Source: Bacteroidales bacterium | GTDB lineage: Bacteria > Bacteroidota > Bacteroidia > Bacteroidales > UBA932 | Direction of reading: 5' to 3' | Assembly: GCA_017615435.1 (NCBI GenBank) | Contig: JAGAAF010000014.1 | Location: 1-5,357 of the forward strand | Length of the DNA stretch: 5,357 nt | Part shown: positions 1 through 5,106 of the stretch, piece by piece | Layout: each line of letters opens with the position of its first letter | Numbering within the stretch: the stretch's first letter is position 1 | Notes under the pieces: generated by a model | What the model was told of the DNA's origin: nothing | The model's input: only the letters and a program-made list of their open reading frames with translations | Databases searched by the model: none | Program-made: the position numbers and the translations under genes

Positions 1-521
1 ACCACCTGCCGGACGGAGTCCAGGTGCGTGACGTCCGCGCCGGCCGCCTTCGCCGCGAGCGAGGCTGCGCCCGTGTACGCGAAGAGGTTCAGCACTCGCG
101 GCGGGTTCTGGCCGGCCGCTTTCGCCTTGGATGCGAGCTCCGCCGTCCGGGCATAGATGAACTCCCAGTTCGGCGCCTGCTCGGGGAACACGCCCACATG
201 CTTGAACGACGTCAGCCCGAGCCTCAGATCGAACTCCAGCCCTTTCTGCAGGCCGGGGTAGAGGATATGCCACTGGTCTTCCATCTTCTTCAGCCGGTCC
301 CATGTTCCGCTGTCTTCCTTGCCGGCCTTGCCGAACCCGGCGCCGGGGGAGAAGCGCGTGTGCGCGAGTTTCTGCCATTCGGCATCGGACATGGATTTGG
401 CCCAAATGGCCTTCGGCTCCGGGCGGATCATGGTGAAGCGCCCGAAGCGCTCGAGCTTCAGCCCGTCGCCGCAGTCGATCAGTTCGTAGTCCCGCCAGTT
501 GTGTGATGGATACTCAGTCAT
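1..521 (-). CDS. Class I SAM-dependent methyltransferase, N-terminal part (cut by window edge)
   Basis: The gene starts at ATG 521-519 (MTEYPSHNWRDYELID) and runs off the left edge after 173 complete codons, so its C-terminal part is missing. It resembles the COG1092 / Methyltrans_SAM group, related to the rRNA cytosine-C5 methyltransferase RlmI and the RlmK half of RlmKL. The visible N-terminal part has the family-like stretch LKLERFGRFTMIRPEPKAIW (residues 21-40), a middle segment ending LTSFKHVGVFPEQAPNWEF, and the start of the Rossmann fold. SAM-binding motif I is VLNLFAYTGAASL (about 143-155), followed by the acidic ribose-contact motif HLDS with D168. I see no N-terminal PUA domain, which RlmI has, so it is probably the shorter PUA-less type seen in Bacteroidetes. 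The substrate (23S rRNA or other) cannot be told from this fragment. It diverges from pgk across a 66-bp gap. The start is set by the family-like N-terminus and a promoter box just upstream; little or no 5' leader is left. Confidence 0.88.
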   Translation of the reverse strand, partial: MTEYPSHNWRDYELIDCGDGLKLERFGRFTMIRPEPKAIWAKSMSDAEWQKLAHTRFSPGAGFGKAGKEDSGTWDRLKKMEDQWHILYPGLQKGLEFDLRLGLTSFKHVGVFPEQAPNWEFIYARTAELASKAKAAGQNPPRVLNLFAYTGAASLAAKAAGADVTHLDSVRQV

Positions 522-528
522 ATCAATG

Positions 529-536
529 CAAAGATA
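529..536 (-). promoter_or_regulatory. Bacteroidetes-type -7 box for the methyltransferase gene
   Basis: The minus strand reads TATCTTTG, an exact match to the Bacteroidetes sigma-AB -7 consensus TAnnTTTG. Only seven bases separate it from the methyltransferase ATG (519-521). With the usual start a few bases downstream of the box, the transcript would be leaderless or nearly so. I found no convincing -33 TTG at the expected spacing. Confidence 0.55.
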
Positions 537-549
537 TGGAAAAAATTAC

Positions 550-557
550 TACCTTTG
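550..557 (+). promoter_or_regulatory. Bacteroidetes-type -7 box for pgk
   Basis: TACCTTTG is an exact TAnnTTTG match 30 bases before the pgk ATG at 588, which predicts a short leader of about 25 nt. It lies 13 bases from the opposing box at 529-536, so the two promoters are back to back and their -33 regions must overlap each other's core. No clear -33 TTG is seen. The leader is A/T-rich with no Shine-Dalgarno site, as expected for the phylum. Confidence 0.55.
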
Positions 558-587
558 AAGGATTTGAAATTCAACTCTTTATAGCAT

Positions 588-1841
588 ATGCAACAGTTTA
601 TCGACTCCTACGATTTCGCTGGCAAGAAAGCCATCGTCCGCGTGGACTTCAACGTTCCGCTGAACGAAAAGTTCGAAATCACCGACGACACCCGTATCCG
701 TGCCGCCATCCCTACCCTCAAGAAGGTTCTCGCCGGAGGCGGTGCCCTCATCATCATGTCACACCTCGGCCGCCCGAAGGGAGTGGACGCCAAGTTCTCC
801 CTTAAGCACATAATCGGCCGCGTGAGCGAGCTCCTCGGAGTTCCCGTGCAGTTCGCAGAAGACTGCCAGAAGGCAAAGGCCCAGGCGGACGCCCTCAAGC
901 CCGGTGAGGTCCTCCTTCTCGAAAACCTCCGCTTCTACGCAGAGGAAGAAGGCAAGCCCCGCGGACTTAAGGAAGATGCCACCGATGAAGAGAAGAAGGC
1001 TGCAAAGGCAGTGGTCAAGGAGTCTCAGAAGGGCTTCGTGAAGACCCTCGCTTCCTATGCAGACTGCTATATCAACGACGCATTCGGAACAGCGCACCGC
1101 GCCCATGCTTCGACAGCTCTCATCGCGGACTACTTCCCGAACGACAAGATGTTCGGTTACCTGATGGAAGGCGAAATCAAGGCTATCGACAACGTTCTGA
1201 AGAACGCCCAGAGGCCCTTCACCGCTATCATCGGCGGATCGAAAGTCTCCTCCAAGCTCGCCGTTCTCGAGAACATGCTGGACAAGGTGGACAACCTGAT
1301 CATCGGCGGCGGTATGAGCTACACCTTCATCAAGGCCCAGGGCGGCAAGATCGGTAACTCGCTCCACGAAGATGACCTCATGCCGAACGCTCTCGAGATC
1401 CTCGAGAAGGCCAAGCAAAAGGGCGTGAAGGTATGGCTTTCCTGCCAGACCGTCATCGCAGACGACTTCTCCGCAGACGCAAACGTGGATGTGGTGGACG
1501 CATTCAATATCCCCGAAGGCTGGGAAGGCGTGGACACCGGCGAAGAGTCCCTCAAGCTCTGGAAGGATGTCATCCTCGGTTCGAAGACCATCCTCTGGAA
1601 CGGCCCTGTGGGCGTGTTCGAGATCGACAAGTTCGCGAACGGAACCCTCGAGATCGCACGCGACCTCGCTGAGGCCACGGAAAAGGGCGCCTACACCCTC
1701 GTCGGCGGCGGTGACTCGGTCGCAGCCGTGACCCGCATGGGCTTCGCCAAGAAGGTCAGCTATGTCAGCACCGGCGGCGGCGCCATGCTCGAGGCCCTCG
1801 AAGGCAAAGAGCTCCCCGGAATCGCCGCGATCCGCAAATAG
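588..1841 (+). CDS. pgk: Phosphoglycerate kinase
   Basis: This cytoplasmic glycolytic enzyme transfers phosphate from 1,3-bisphosphoglycerate to ADP, giving ATP and 3-phosphoglycerate. The 417-residue protein is complete and of typical bacterial length. Substrate-site motifs of the N-terminal domain are RVDFNVP (18-24; D20, N22), R36, HLGRPKG (59-65), LLENLRFY (110-117; R115) and [14 protein letters not shown] (163-176; R171). The C-terminal nucleotide domain has GGSKVS with K219, GGGM (240-243), NGPVGVFE (338-345; E345), GGGDS (373-377) and STGGGAMLE (394-402). All expected key residues are present. A charged lysine-rich insertion at about 118-150 precedes the NDAFG motif, which I associate with Bacteroidetes enzymes. 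The ATG at 588 fits the family N-terminus ([10 protein letters not shown]) and follows a -7 box by 30 bases. The gene is monocistronic here: a divergent gene lies upstream and a terminator hairpin downstream. The stop is TAG. Confidence 0.98.
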   Translation: MQQFIDSYDFAGKKAIVRVDFNVPLNEKFEITDDTRIRAAIPTLKKVLAGGGALIIMSHLGRPKGVDAKFSLKHIIGRVSELLGVPVQFAEDCQKAKAQADALKPGEVLLLENLRFYAEEEGKPRGLKEDATDEEKKAAKAVVKESQKGFVKTLASYADCYINDAFGTAHRAHASTALIADYFPNDKMFGYLMEGEIKAIDNVLKNAQRPFTAIIGGSKVSSKLAVLENMLDKVDNLIIGGGMSYTFIKAQGGKIGNSLHEDDLMPNALEILEKAKQKGVKVWLSCQTVIADDFSADANVDVVDAFNIPEGWEGVDTGEESLKLWKDVILGSKTILWNGPVGVFEIDKFANGTLEIARDLAEATEKGAYTLVGGGDSVAAVTRMGFAKKVSYVSTGGGAMLEALEGKELPGIAAIRK

Positions 1842-1843
1842 GT

Positions 1844-1874
1844 TTATCCCTCGCTCTTGCGGCGTGGGGGATAA
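1844..1874 (+). other. Hairpin just after the pgk stop codon
   Basis: TTATCCC (1844-1850) pairs perfectly with GGGATAA (1868-1874). The 17-base loop contains a small CGC-TCTT-GCG stem (1852-1861). It begins three bases after the pgk stop. No U-tract follows, so it is more likely a 3'-end stabilising or processing structure than an intrinsic terminator on its own; it could also be chance. Confidence 0.35.
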
Positions 1875-1900
1875 CTCCTTGACCCACAGCCGCTTACGTG

Positions 1901-1933
1901 AAAGAGGTCTCCGTTTTTTCGGGGACCTCTTTT
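1901..1933. terminator. Terminator hairpin between convergent pgk and DUF4252 gene
   Basis: AAAGAGGTCTCCG (1901-1913) pairs with CGGGGACCTCTTT (1920-1932) across a TTTTTT loop: 13 positions with one G-T wobble. The arms begin with AAA and end with TTT, so the hairpin gives a short U-run on either strand and can act in both directions between the converging genes. The plus-strand tail is only four T (1930-1933); the longest T-run is in the loop. The core CTCCG...TTTTT...CGGGG also occurs in the terminator after lgt. Confidence 0.75.
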
Positions 1934-1964
1934 GGTTAAATCGCTGATTAACAGCAACTTGCCT

Positions 1965-1990
1965 CCCACGGCCATCTTGGGGCCGGCGGG
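1965..1990 (-). terminator. GC-rich hairpin directly after the DUF4252-B stop
   Basis: On the minus strand CCCGCCGGCC (1990-1981) can pair with GGCCGTGGG (1973-1965) across a 7-base loop: nine pairs, one of them a G-T wobble, and one bulged C. It starts at the base next to the TAA stop at 1991. No U-tract follows, so it may be a 3' stability hairpin that works with the bidirectional hairpin at 1901-1933. Confidence 0.4.
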
Positions 1991-2473
1991 TTATTTCATC
2001 ATTTGGGCGAAGGTGTTGTCCAGATCGTTGCGGTTCATTTCGCCGTCGATGCAGATGAAGGTCACTTCCGCCGGTTCGACTGCAATCATCACGAATCCTT
2101 TCGCAGTCTGCTCATTGCCGATGGTGAAGATCCTCACAGTCTCACCGTCTTCTTTAGCTTCCATAAGGAGTTCGTATTCCGATGAATCCACGAACTTTTC
2201 CAATTCCTTGATGAGTTCTTCCCTGATGTCGGGATTCTCGCTGTCGATTATGTACATGCCCTTGAGGGACTTGATGATGGGGGTGAGGTTGACGCTCTCC
2301 TCTTCCACTTCAAGATCGGGAATGCTTCCGATGATCCTGAACATTGCGGGTGAGATGTAGACAGCACTCACTTTCTCCCTGTCGGAGTACTTCTGGTAGA
2401 TGCTCTTACCGCTCTGGGCAAACATTGCGACCGACATCATCATAAGGGCCGCGATCAATATGAACTTTTTCAT
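1991..2473 (-). CDS. Secreted DUF4252-family protein B (operon gene 4)
   Basis: The 160-residue protein starts at MKKFILIAAL and has a signal peptide of about 19 residues: basic n-region, hydrophobic core to VAMFA, probable signal peptidase I cleavage before QSGKS. No lipobox is seen, so it is predicted to be periplasmic and not a lipoprotein. The mature part fits what I know of DUF4252: KVSAVYISPAMFRIIG (about 34-49), SLKGMYIID (69-77), a charged helix REELIKELEKFV (84-95), YELLMEAKEDGETVRIF (100-116) and VTFICIDGEM (137-146). The family has no known biochemical function; members often sit beside ECF sigma genes in Bacteroidetes. The reading frame continues upstream to 2554, but that extension overlaps the preceding gene and would bury the signal peptide, so ATG 2473-2471 is chosen. 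It lies one base after the preceding gene's stop, implying translational coupling. It is the last gene of the operon and faces pgk. Confidence 0.85.
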   Translation of the reverse strand: MKKFILIAALMMMSVAMFAQSGKSIYQKYSDREKVSAVYISPAMFRIIGSIPDLEVEEESVNLTPIIKSLKGMYIIDSENPDIREELIKELEKFVDSSEYELLMEAKEDGETVRIFTIGNEQTAKGFVMIAVEPAEVTFICIDGEMNRNDLDNTFAQMMK

Positions 2474-2474
2474 T

Positions 2475-2876
2475 TTATTCGTTGATTTTTTTAAGGATTT
2501 CCGCCGGTTTCTCAGCGGTTGTACGGGCCTCCGCAGCGAGCTCGAGCCCGACATTCATTTTGTTTGAAATCTGCCTGAATGTTTTTTCGACCTCCGCATA
2601 GGCAAGATACGGATCGTCGAAGGTATCCTGAAGAGGACGCTGGCGCGAGACGCCCACTGCGACCACAGCGGCCAGCGCGGCAGCGAATGCGAAGCCGTAG
2701 AAGGCGCGGGCCGGCAGCCGCTTGTGGGCAGACTGTTTTTCGGCCAGAACTTCGCTGGCGAGGATTGCAGTCTTGATGCGGGCGTCCAGGTCTTCGGGCA
2801 CTTTAGTCTGCCCGGCCTCGGCGGCCTGCTCAAGGGCCTCCCAATCCATGTTTTCTATGTCTTTTATCTTTTTCAT
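2475..2876 (-). CDS. Single-pass membrane protein, presumed anti-sigma factor (operon gene 3)
   Basis: The 133-residue protein begins MKKIKDIENMDWEALEQAAE. It has an acidic, helical cytoplasmic arm (about 1-55, with PEDLDARIKTAIL at 27-39), a K/R-flanked membrane segment of about 20 residues (AFYGFAFAAALAAVVAVGV, 58-76), and an exported tail of about 55 residues with DTFDDPYLAYAEVEKTFRQI (84-103) followed by SNKMNVG. I do not recognise a named domain: there is no FecR-like domain and no HxxxCxxC zinc motif of ZAS anti-sigma factors. The anti-sigma role is inferred from the topology and from the ATGA overlap of its start with the stop of the ECF sigma gene. DP..AY...K-type tails recur, from memory, in small membrane proteins next to Bacteroidetes ECF sigma genes. 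Upstream in-frame codons to 2993 lie inside the sigma gene, so MKKIKD is the preferred start. The next gene follows after one base. Confidence 0.8.
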   Translation of the reverse strand: MKKIKDIENMDWEALEQAAEAGQTKVPEDLDARIKTAILASEVLAEKQSAHKRLPARAFYGFAFAAALAAVVAVGVSRQRPLQDTFDDPYLAYAEVEKTFRQISNKMNVGLELAAEARTTAEKPAEILKKINE

Positions 2877-3349
2877 ACCTTCGATTTGATTTTTGAGCGC
2901 GCCCGCGTCAGCAAAACGCGCAGGGTTAGGGGTGTCATTCCCAGACGGTCCGAAATATCTTCGTAGGACAAGCCTTCCACCGTCCGGAGCCACAATATTT
3001 CCCGTTGCCGGTCGGGCAGAGCCTTGATCGCCTCCATGACCATATTGAGGCGCTCCTTCTGGTCTATCTCGTCGTCCTGCCCGTCATTCGAGATTCGCTC
3101 AGGCAGTTCCTCGGGGAACTCGAGCCTTTGCCTTCTGATCCTGTCCAGGCAGAGGTTTTTCACCAGGCGTATGCAGTAGGCCTTCGGATTGCTGACGTCA
3201 TATAGGTCATTGCGGCTGTTCCACAACTTGACGAAAGCGTCCTGCACGGCGTCCTTGGCTTCCTCTTCGGACTCAAGGATGTAGAACGCAACCTTGTAGA
3301 GGGTCGGGGCGAGCGACAGATAGCTGGTATTGAACTGTTCCGAGGTCAT
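2873..3349 (-). CDS. ECF-family RNA polymerase sigma factor (operon gene 2)
   Basis: This 158-residue cytoplasmic sigma-70 family protein has only regions 2 and 4, the ECF (group 4) layout. Region 2 spans about 8-75: ESEEEAKDAVQDAFVKLWNS (26-45) is the RNA-polymerase-binding and -10 recognition helix pair, and NPKAYCIRLVKNLCLDRIRR (54-73) follows. An acidic linker (about 77-100) leads to region 4 (about 103-156), with ALPDRQREILWLRTVEGLSY (110-129) and the helix-turn-helix DISDRLGMTPLTLRVLLTRA (131-150) for the -35 element. It should direct polymerase to a small envelope-related regulon. Its ATG overlaps the stop of the upstream DUF4252 gene (ATGA, 3346-3349) and its TGA overlaps the ATG of the membrane protein (2873-2876), so synthesis of all three is probably coupled. 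An ECF-like promoter in front of the operon suggests autoregulation. The target genes cannot be named from this window. Confidence 0.95.
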   Translation of the reverse strand: MTSEQFNTSYLSLAPTLYKVAFYILESEEEAKDAVQDAFVKLWNSRNDLYDVSNPKAYCIRLVKNLCLDRIRRQRLEFPEELPERISNDGQDDEIDQKERLNMVMEAIKALPDRQREILWLRTVEGLSYEDISDRLGMTPLTLRVLLTRARSKIKSKV

Positions 3350-3846
3350 TTTGCCAATTCAGAAACAGCATCCATTGAAATCTTGCCGAAGAGGCAGATG
3401 AGCGCGCAGTCTTCAGCCGAGTAGAGCACAAAATCGCCGATGGTGTTCTTCTTTTCGTCGAACACACCGTAGATGCTCAGTTGTTGTCCGTCTTCCTTAA
3501 TGTCCATCAGCACATCGGACTCGTCTAGAAGGCCTTGTATCCTTTCATTGATGTAGGCGCGATCCGCAGCGGAGCAGTCTTCAAATTCCATTATGGACAT
3601 GCTCTTGACGCCGCGGCACAGCTTGAGGAACTCCTTCGCGTCCGGATCGCCTGAACTGGCTATCCAAACGAGCCCCTTAAGCGCTCCGGTGGTGAAACTG
3701 CTAAGGCGGACCACTTCGGTGCCTTCGTAGTGTCTGCATTCTTTAATCAATGAGGTGATGCGCGCTCTGGTGAGCGGCGTTGCGCTGAATGCGATGCCCG
3801 CAAAGGACATCATGCAAACCAAAATCAGTATAATTTTCTTTTTCAT
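3346..3846 (-). CDS. Secreted DUF4252-like protein A (operon gene 1)
   Basis: The 166-residue protein starts at MKKKIILILVCMMSFAGIAF, a signal peptide with probable cleavage around FSA|T (residue 22), so it should be periplasmic. It is a divergent paralogue of protein B four genes along: LMDIKEDGQQLSIYGVF (113-129) matches LMEAKEDGETVRIF, and ALICLFGKI (148-156) matches TFICIDGEM. The family-like KSMSIMEFEDCS (81-92) comes before a helix NERIQGLLDESD (100-111). Unlike B it has five cysteines in the mature part (C37, C77, C91, C147, C151), unusual for an exported protein unless it forms disulphides. C11 lies in the signal core and does not make a lipobox. The frame extends to an ATG at 3888, but that would add 14 residues before the signal peptide and start inside the promoter candidates, so ATG 3846-3844 is preferred. 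The function is unknown; the position suggests a signal partner for the sigma system. Confidence 0.82.
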   Translation of the reverse strand: MKKKIILILVCMMSFAGIAFSATPLTRARITSLIKECRHYEGTEVVRLSSFTTGALKGLVWIASSGDPDAKEFLKLCRGVKSMSIMEFEDCSAADRAYINERIQGLLDESDVLMDIKEDGQQLSIYGVFDEKKNTIGDFVLYSAEDCALICLFGKISMDAVSELAK

Positions 3847-3857
3847 TTCACTTAACA

Positions 3858-3880
3858 GACGCACAACTTCGAAAAATGTT
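3858..3880 (-). promoter_or_regulatory. Candidate ECF-sigma promoter of the DUF4252-sigma operon
   Basis: On the minus strand AAC (3880-3878) and CGTC (3861-3858) are separated by 16 bases, the arrangement many ECF sigma factors recognise (-35 ...AAC, -10 CGTC). Transcription would start a few bases before the ATG at 3846. The -35 overlaps a perfect palindrome TGTTAACA (3877-3884), and TGTTAAG recurs at 3857-3851. A second, weaker candidate is AATATTTG (3893-3886), one base from the housekeeping TAnnTTTG box, which would give a leader of about 34 nt. TTGGCG...CGCCCAA (3892-3907) forms an imperfect dyad just upstream and could be an operator. All of this is motif reading only. Confidence 0.42.
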
Positions 3881-3928
3881 AACAACAAATATTGGCGTGG
3901 CGCCCAACTCCCTGATCTCCAGGGAATT

Positions 3929-3969
3929 ACTAAAAATCGGCCCCGAAAAACGCGGAGTCGACTTTTAGT
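3929..3969 (-). terminator. Terminator after lgt
   Basis: On the minus strand ACTAAAAGTCG (3969-3959) pairs with CGATTTTTAGT (3939-3929) with one G-T wobble. Inside it CTCCG pairs with CGGGG across CGTTTTT, separated by a single A-C mismatch. That is 16 pairs in a 41-nt hairpin lying 36 bases after the lgt stop. The T-runs lie in the loop and the 3' arm, not after the hairpin. A second small hairpin, TCCCTG (3909-3914) with CAGGGA (3920-3925), follows. Together they should separate lgt from the sigma operon. Confidence 0.72.
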
Positions 3970-4005
3970 ATTTCGTTGAGAATCAGCACTTTAGCTGCCA
4001 CGAGG

Positions 4006-4896
4006 CTAGTTGAGGGGTTTCGCGTAGTGCGTGGGCTCCTTCTTCGCGGGCTTCACGGGTTCGCGGATAATCGCGGACGGTTTTCCGCTGCGCACGCTGA
4101 GGACCCATATCACGATACCGGCGATAATAAACGGTATGCTGAGCATATGTCCCATGTTGATCACCACATCGCCTATCTTGAACAGCGTCACGGACGGGGC
4201 CTTGGTGAACTCCAGAAGGAAGCGGCAGCCGAAGCAGAAGGTGAAGAAGATTCCCAGATACTCGCCGCGGAACATCTTGTCGTTCTTCTTGTTGTAGAGG
4301 AAGAGCATCACAAGTCCGAGGATTATGTAGCAGATTGCTTCATAGAGCATCGTGGGATGCTTCGGAAGAGGGTCTCCCGTGCGGTCGAAAATCACGCCCC
4401 AGGGGAGGGTGGTGTGGTAACCGTAGATCTCGGAATTGAAGAAATTACCGATTCTGATGCAGGCTCCGGCGAAGCAGATTATGATCACGATCTTGTCCAG
4501 AATCCAGAGCATGTCGAAGCCGTCCCTCTTGCCGTATTTGTTTGAGTACCACCACATAGCGAGCAGAATTCCGATCGCTCCGCCGTGGCTGGCCAGTCCG
4601 CCCCTCCAGGGCATGAACACCTCTTTGAATCCTTCCCAAGTCCCGAAGTAGTACGACGGGTCGTAGAAGATGCAGTGTCCGAGGCGCGCACCCACTATCA
4701 CCGCTATCAGCATCGAATAAAGGAACGGATCCAGGCTCGCTTCGTTCACCCCCTCGCGGCGGTAGAAGCTTCTCAAAATGTAAATACCGTAGATGAATCC
4801 GGACACGAACAGCAGCGAGTACCACCTGATCTGCAGCGGCCCCAGGTGCACCAGCACCGGATCTATATTCCAATGAATCGCGAGTAAATCCAACAT
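4006..4896 (-). CDS. lgt: Prolipoprotein diacylglyceryl transferase
   Basis: Lgt is the inner-membrane enzyme for the first step of lipoprotein maturation: it moves diacylglyceryl from phosphatidylglycerol to the lipobox cysteine of prolipoproteins. The 296-residue protein has seven likely membrane segments (about 24-42, 58-75, 103-117, 131-147, 184-202, 213-228, 252-267). Key sites are visible: IRWYSLLF with Y26, WRGGLASHGG with H104, the signature RIGNFFNSEIYG (148-159; R148, N151, N154, E156), HPTMLYE (180-186), RFLLEF (225-230; R225, E229) and GHMLSIP (249-255). The signature has I where the general pattern has G before R, a variant I associate with Bacteroidetes. A lysine/proline-rich cytoplasmic tail ends the protein. 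The frame stays open upstream to 5289, but that extension is low-complexity, crosses the promoter and a repeat, and family proteins start near AIHWNIDP, so ATG 4896-4894 is chosen. The gene seems to be transcribed alone. Confidence 0.96.
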   Translation of the reverse strand: MLDLLAIHWNIDPVLVHLGPLQIRWYSLLFVSGFIYGIYILRSFYRREGVNEASLDPFLYSMLIAVIVGARLGHCIFYDPSYYFGTWEGFKEVFMPWRGGLASHGGAIGILLAMWWYSNKYGKRDGFDMLWILDKIVIIICFAGACIRIGNFFNSEIYGYHTTLPWGVIFDRTGDPLPKHPTMLYEAICYIILGLVMLFLYNKKNDKMFRGEYLGIFFTFCFGCRFLLEFTKAPSVTLFKIGDVVINMGHMLSIPFIIAGIVIWVLSVRSGKPSAIIREPVKPAKKEPTHYAKPLN

Positions 4897-4915
4897 ATCG
4901 TTCAAAATTGTCCAA

Positions 4916-4923
4916 CAAATATA
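4916..4923 (-). promoter_or_regulatory. Bacteroidetes-type -7 box for lgt
   Basis: The minus strand reads TATATTTG, an exact TAnnTTTG match. It ends 19 bases before the chosen lgt ATG (4896), so the leader would be about 13-15 nt. It sits inside the open extension of the lgt frame, which supports the short start. A TTG at 4936-4934 is too close (10-base gap) to be a normal -33 element. Confidence 0.6.
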
Positions 4924-4953
4924 ATGAAAAACGCAATAACTCCCCATCCGTCC

Positions 4954-5053
4954 GCACAAGGTGGAATTACGGGTGGGGGACCTTGTGCGCAAATCCGCAA
5001 TAGAACCATATCTGGCGCACAAGGTCCAGCCCCTGAACTTCCACCTTGTGCGC
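4954..5053. repeat. Nested inverted-repeat element, four copies of a GCACAAGGT core
   Basis: Four copies of GCACAAGGT alternate in orientation: 4954-4962 (+), 4988-4980 (-), 5017-5025 (+), 5051-5043 (-); copies 2-4 are preceded by GC. In the nested fold, GCACAAGGTGGAA (4954-4966) pairs perfectly with 5039-5051 and GGACCTTGTGCGC (4978-4990) pairs perfectly with 5015-5027. That gives two 37-nt arms around a 24-nt centre, with 11-nt segments on both sides between the stems. In the alternative fold, copies 1 and 2 form a 9-bp stem and copies 3 and 4 an 11-bp stem, each with a 17-nt loop. The nested pairs extend beyond the core (GTGGAA/TTCCAC, GGACC/GGTCC), so the long inverted repeat is the better fit. 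It lies upstream of the lgt promoter and codes for nothing credible. Its nature (miniature mobile element, protein-binding array or structured RNA) is unknown. Confidence 0.8.
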
Positions 5054-5066
5054 TCTCCACCCCGTT

Positions 5067-5095
5067 CGGCGGGTTTTGGGGGCCTTTTCCCGCCG
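5067..5095. repeat. GC-rich inverted repeat CGGCGGG / CCCGCCG
   Basis: CGGCGGG (5067-5073) pairs perfectly with CCCGCCG (5089-5095) around a 15-nt centre rich in T and G (TTTTGGGGGCCTTTT). It lies 13 bases beyond the nested element and just before a NotI-type palindrome GCGGCCGC (5103-5110). No U-tract follows on either strand. No function can be assigned. Confidence 0.55.
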
Positions 5096-5106
5096 GGGGT
5101 GCGCGG

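Noticed and set aside
24..506. 160-residue plus-strand open frame opposite the methyltransferase
   Set aside because: The minus strand carries clear methyltransferase motifs here; the plus-strand translation is arginine-rich and unrecognisable.
759..1418. 219-residue open frame antisense to pgk
   Set aside because: It lies entirely within the well-conserved pgk gene and is a by-product of codon bias; no start signal or recognisable domain.
3346..3846. Lipoprotein signal in DUF4252 protein A because of C11
   Set aside because: C11 is preceded by ILV, which does not fit a lipobox, and it lies inside the hydrophobic core, with a better signal peptidase I site near residue 22.
4954..5053. Integron attC site or CRISPR array
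   Set aside because: The R-box pair GTTAGSC/GYYTAAC is absent, the repeats alternate in orientation, and there are only four short copies with unequal spacers.
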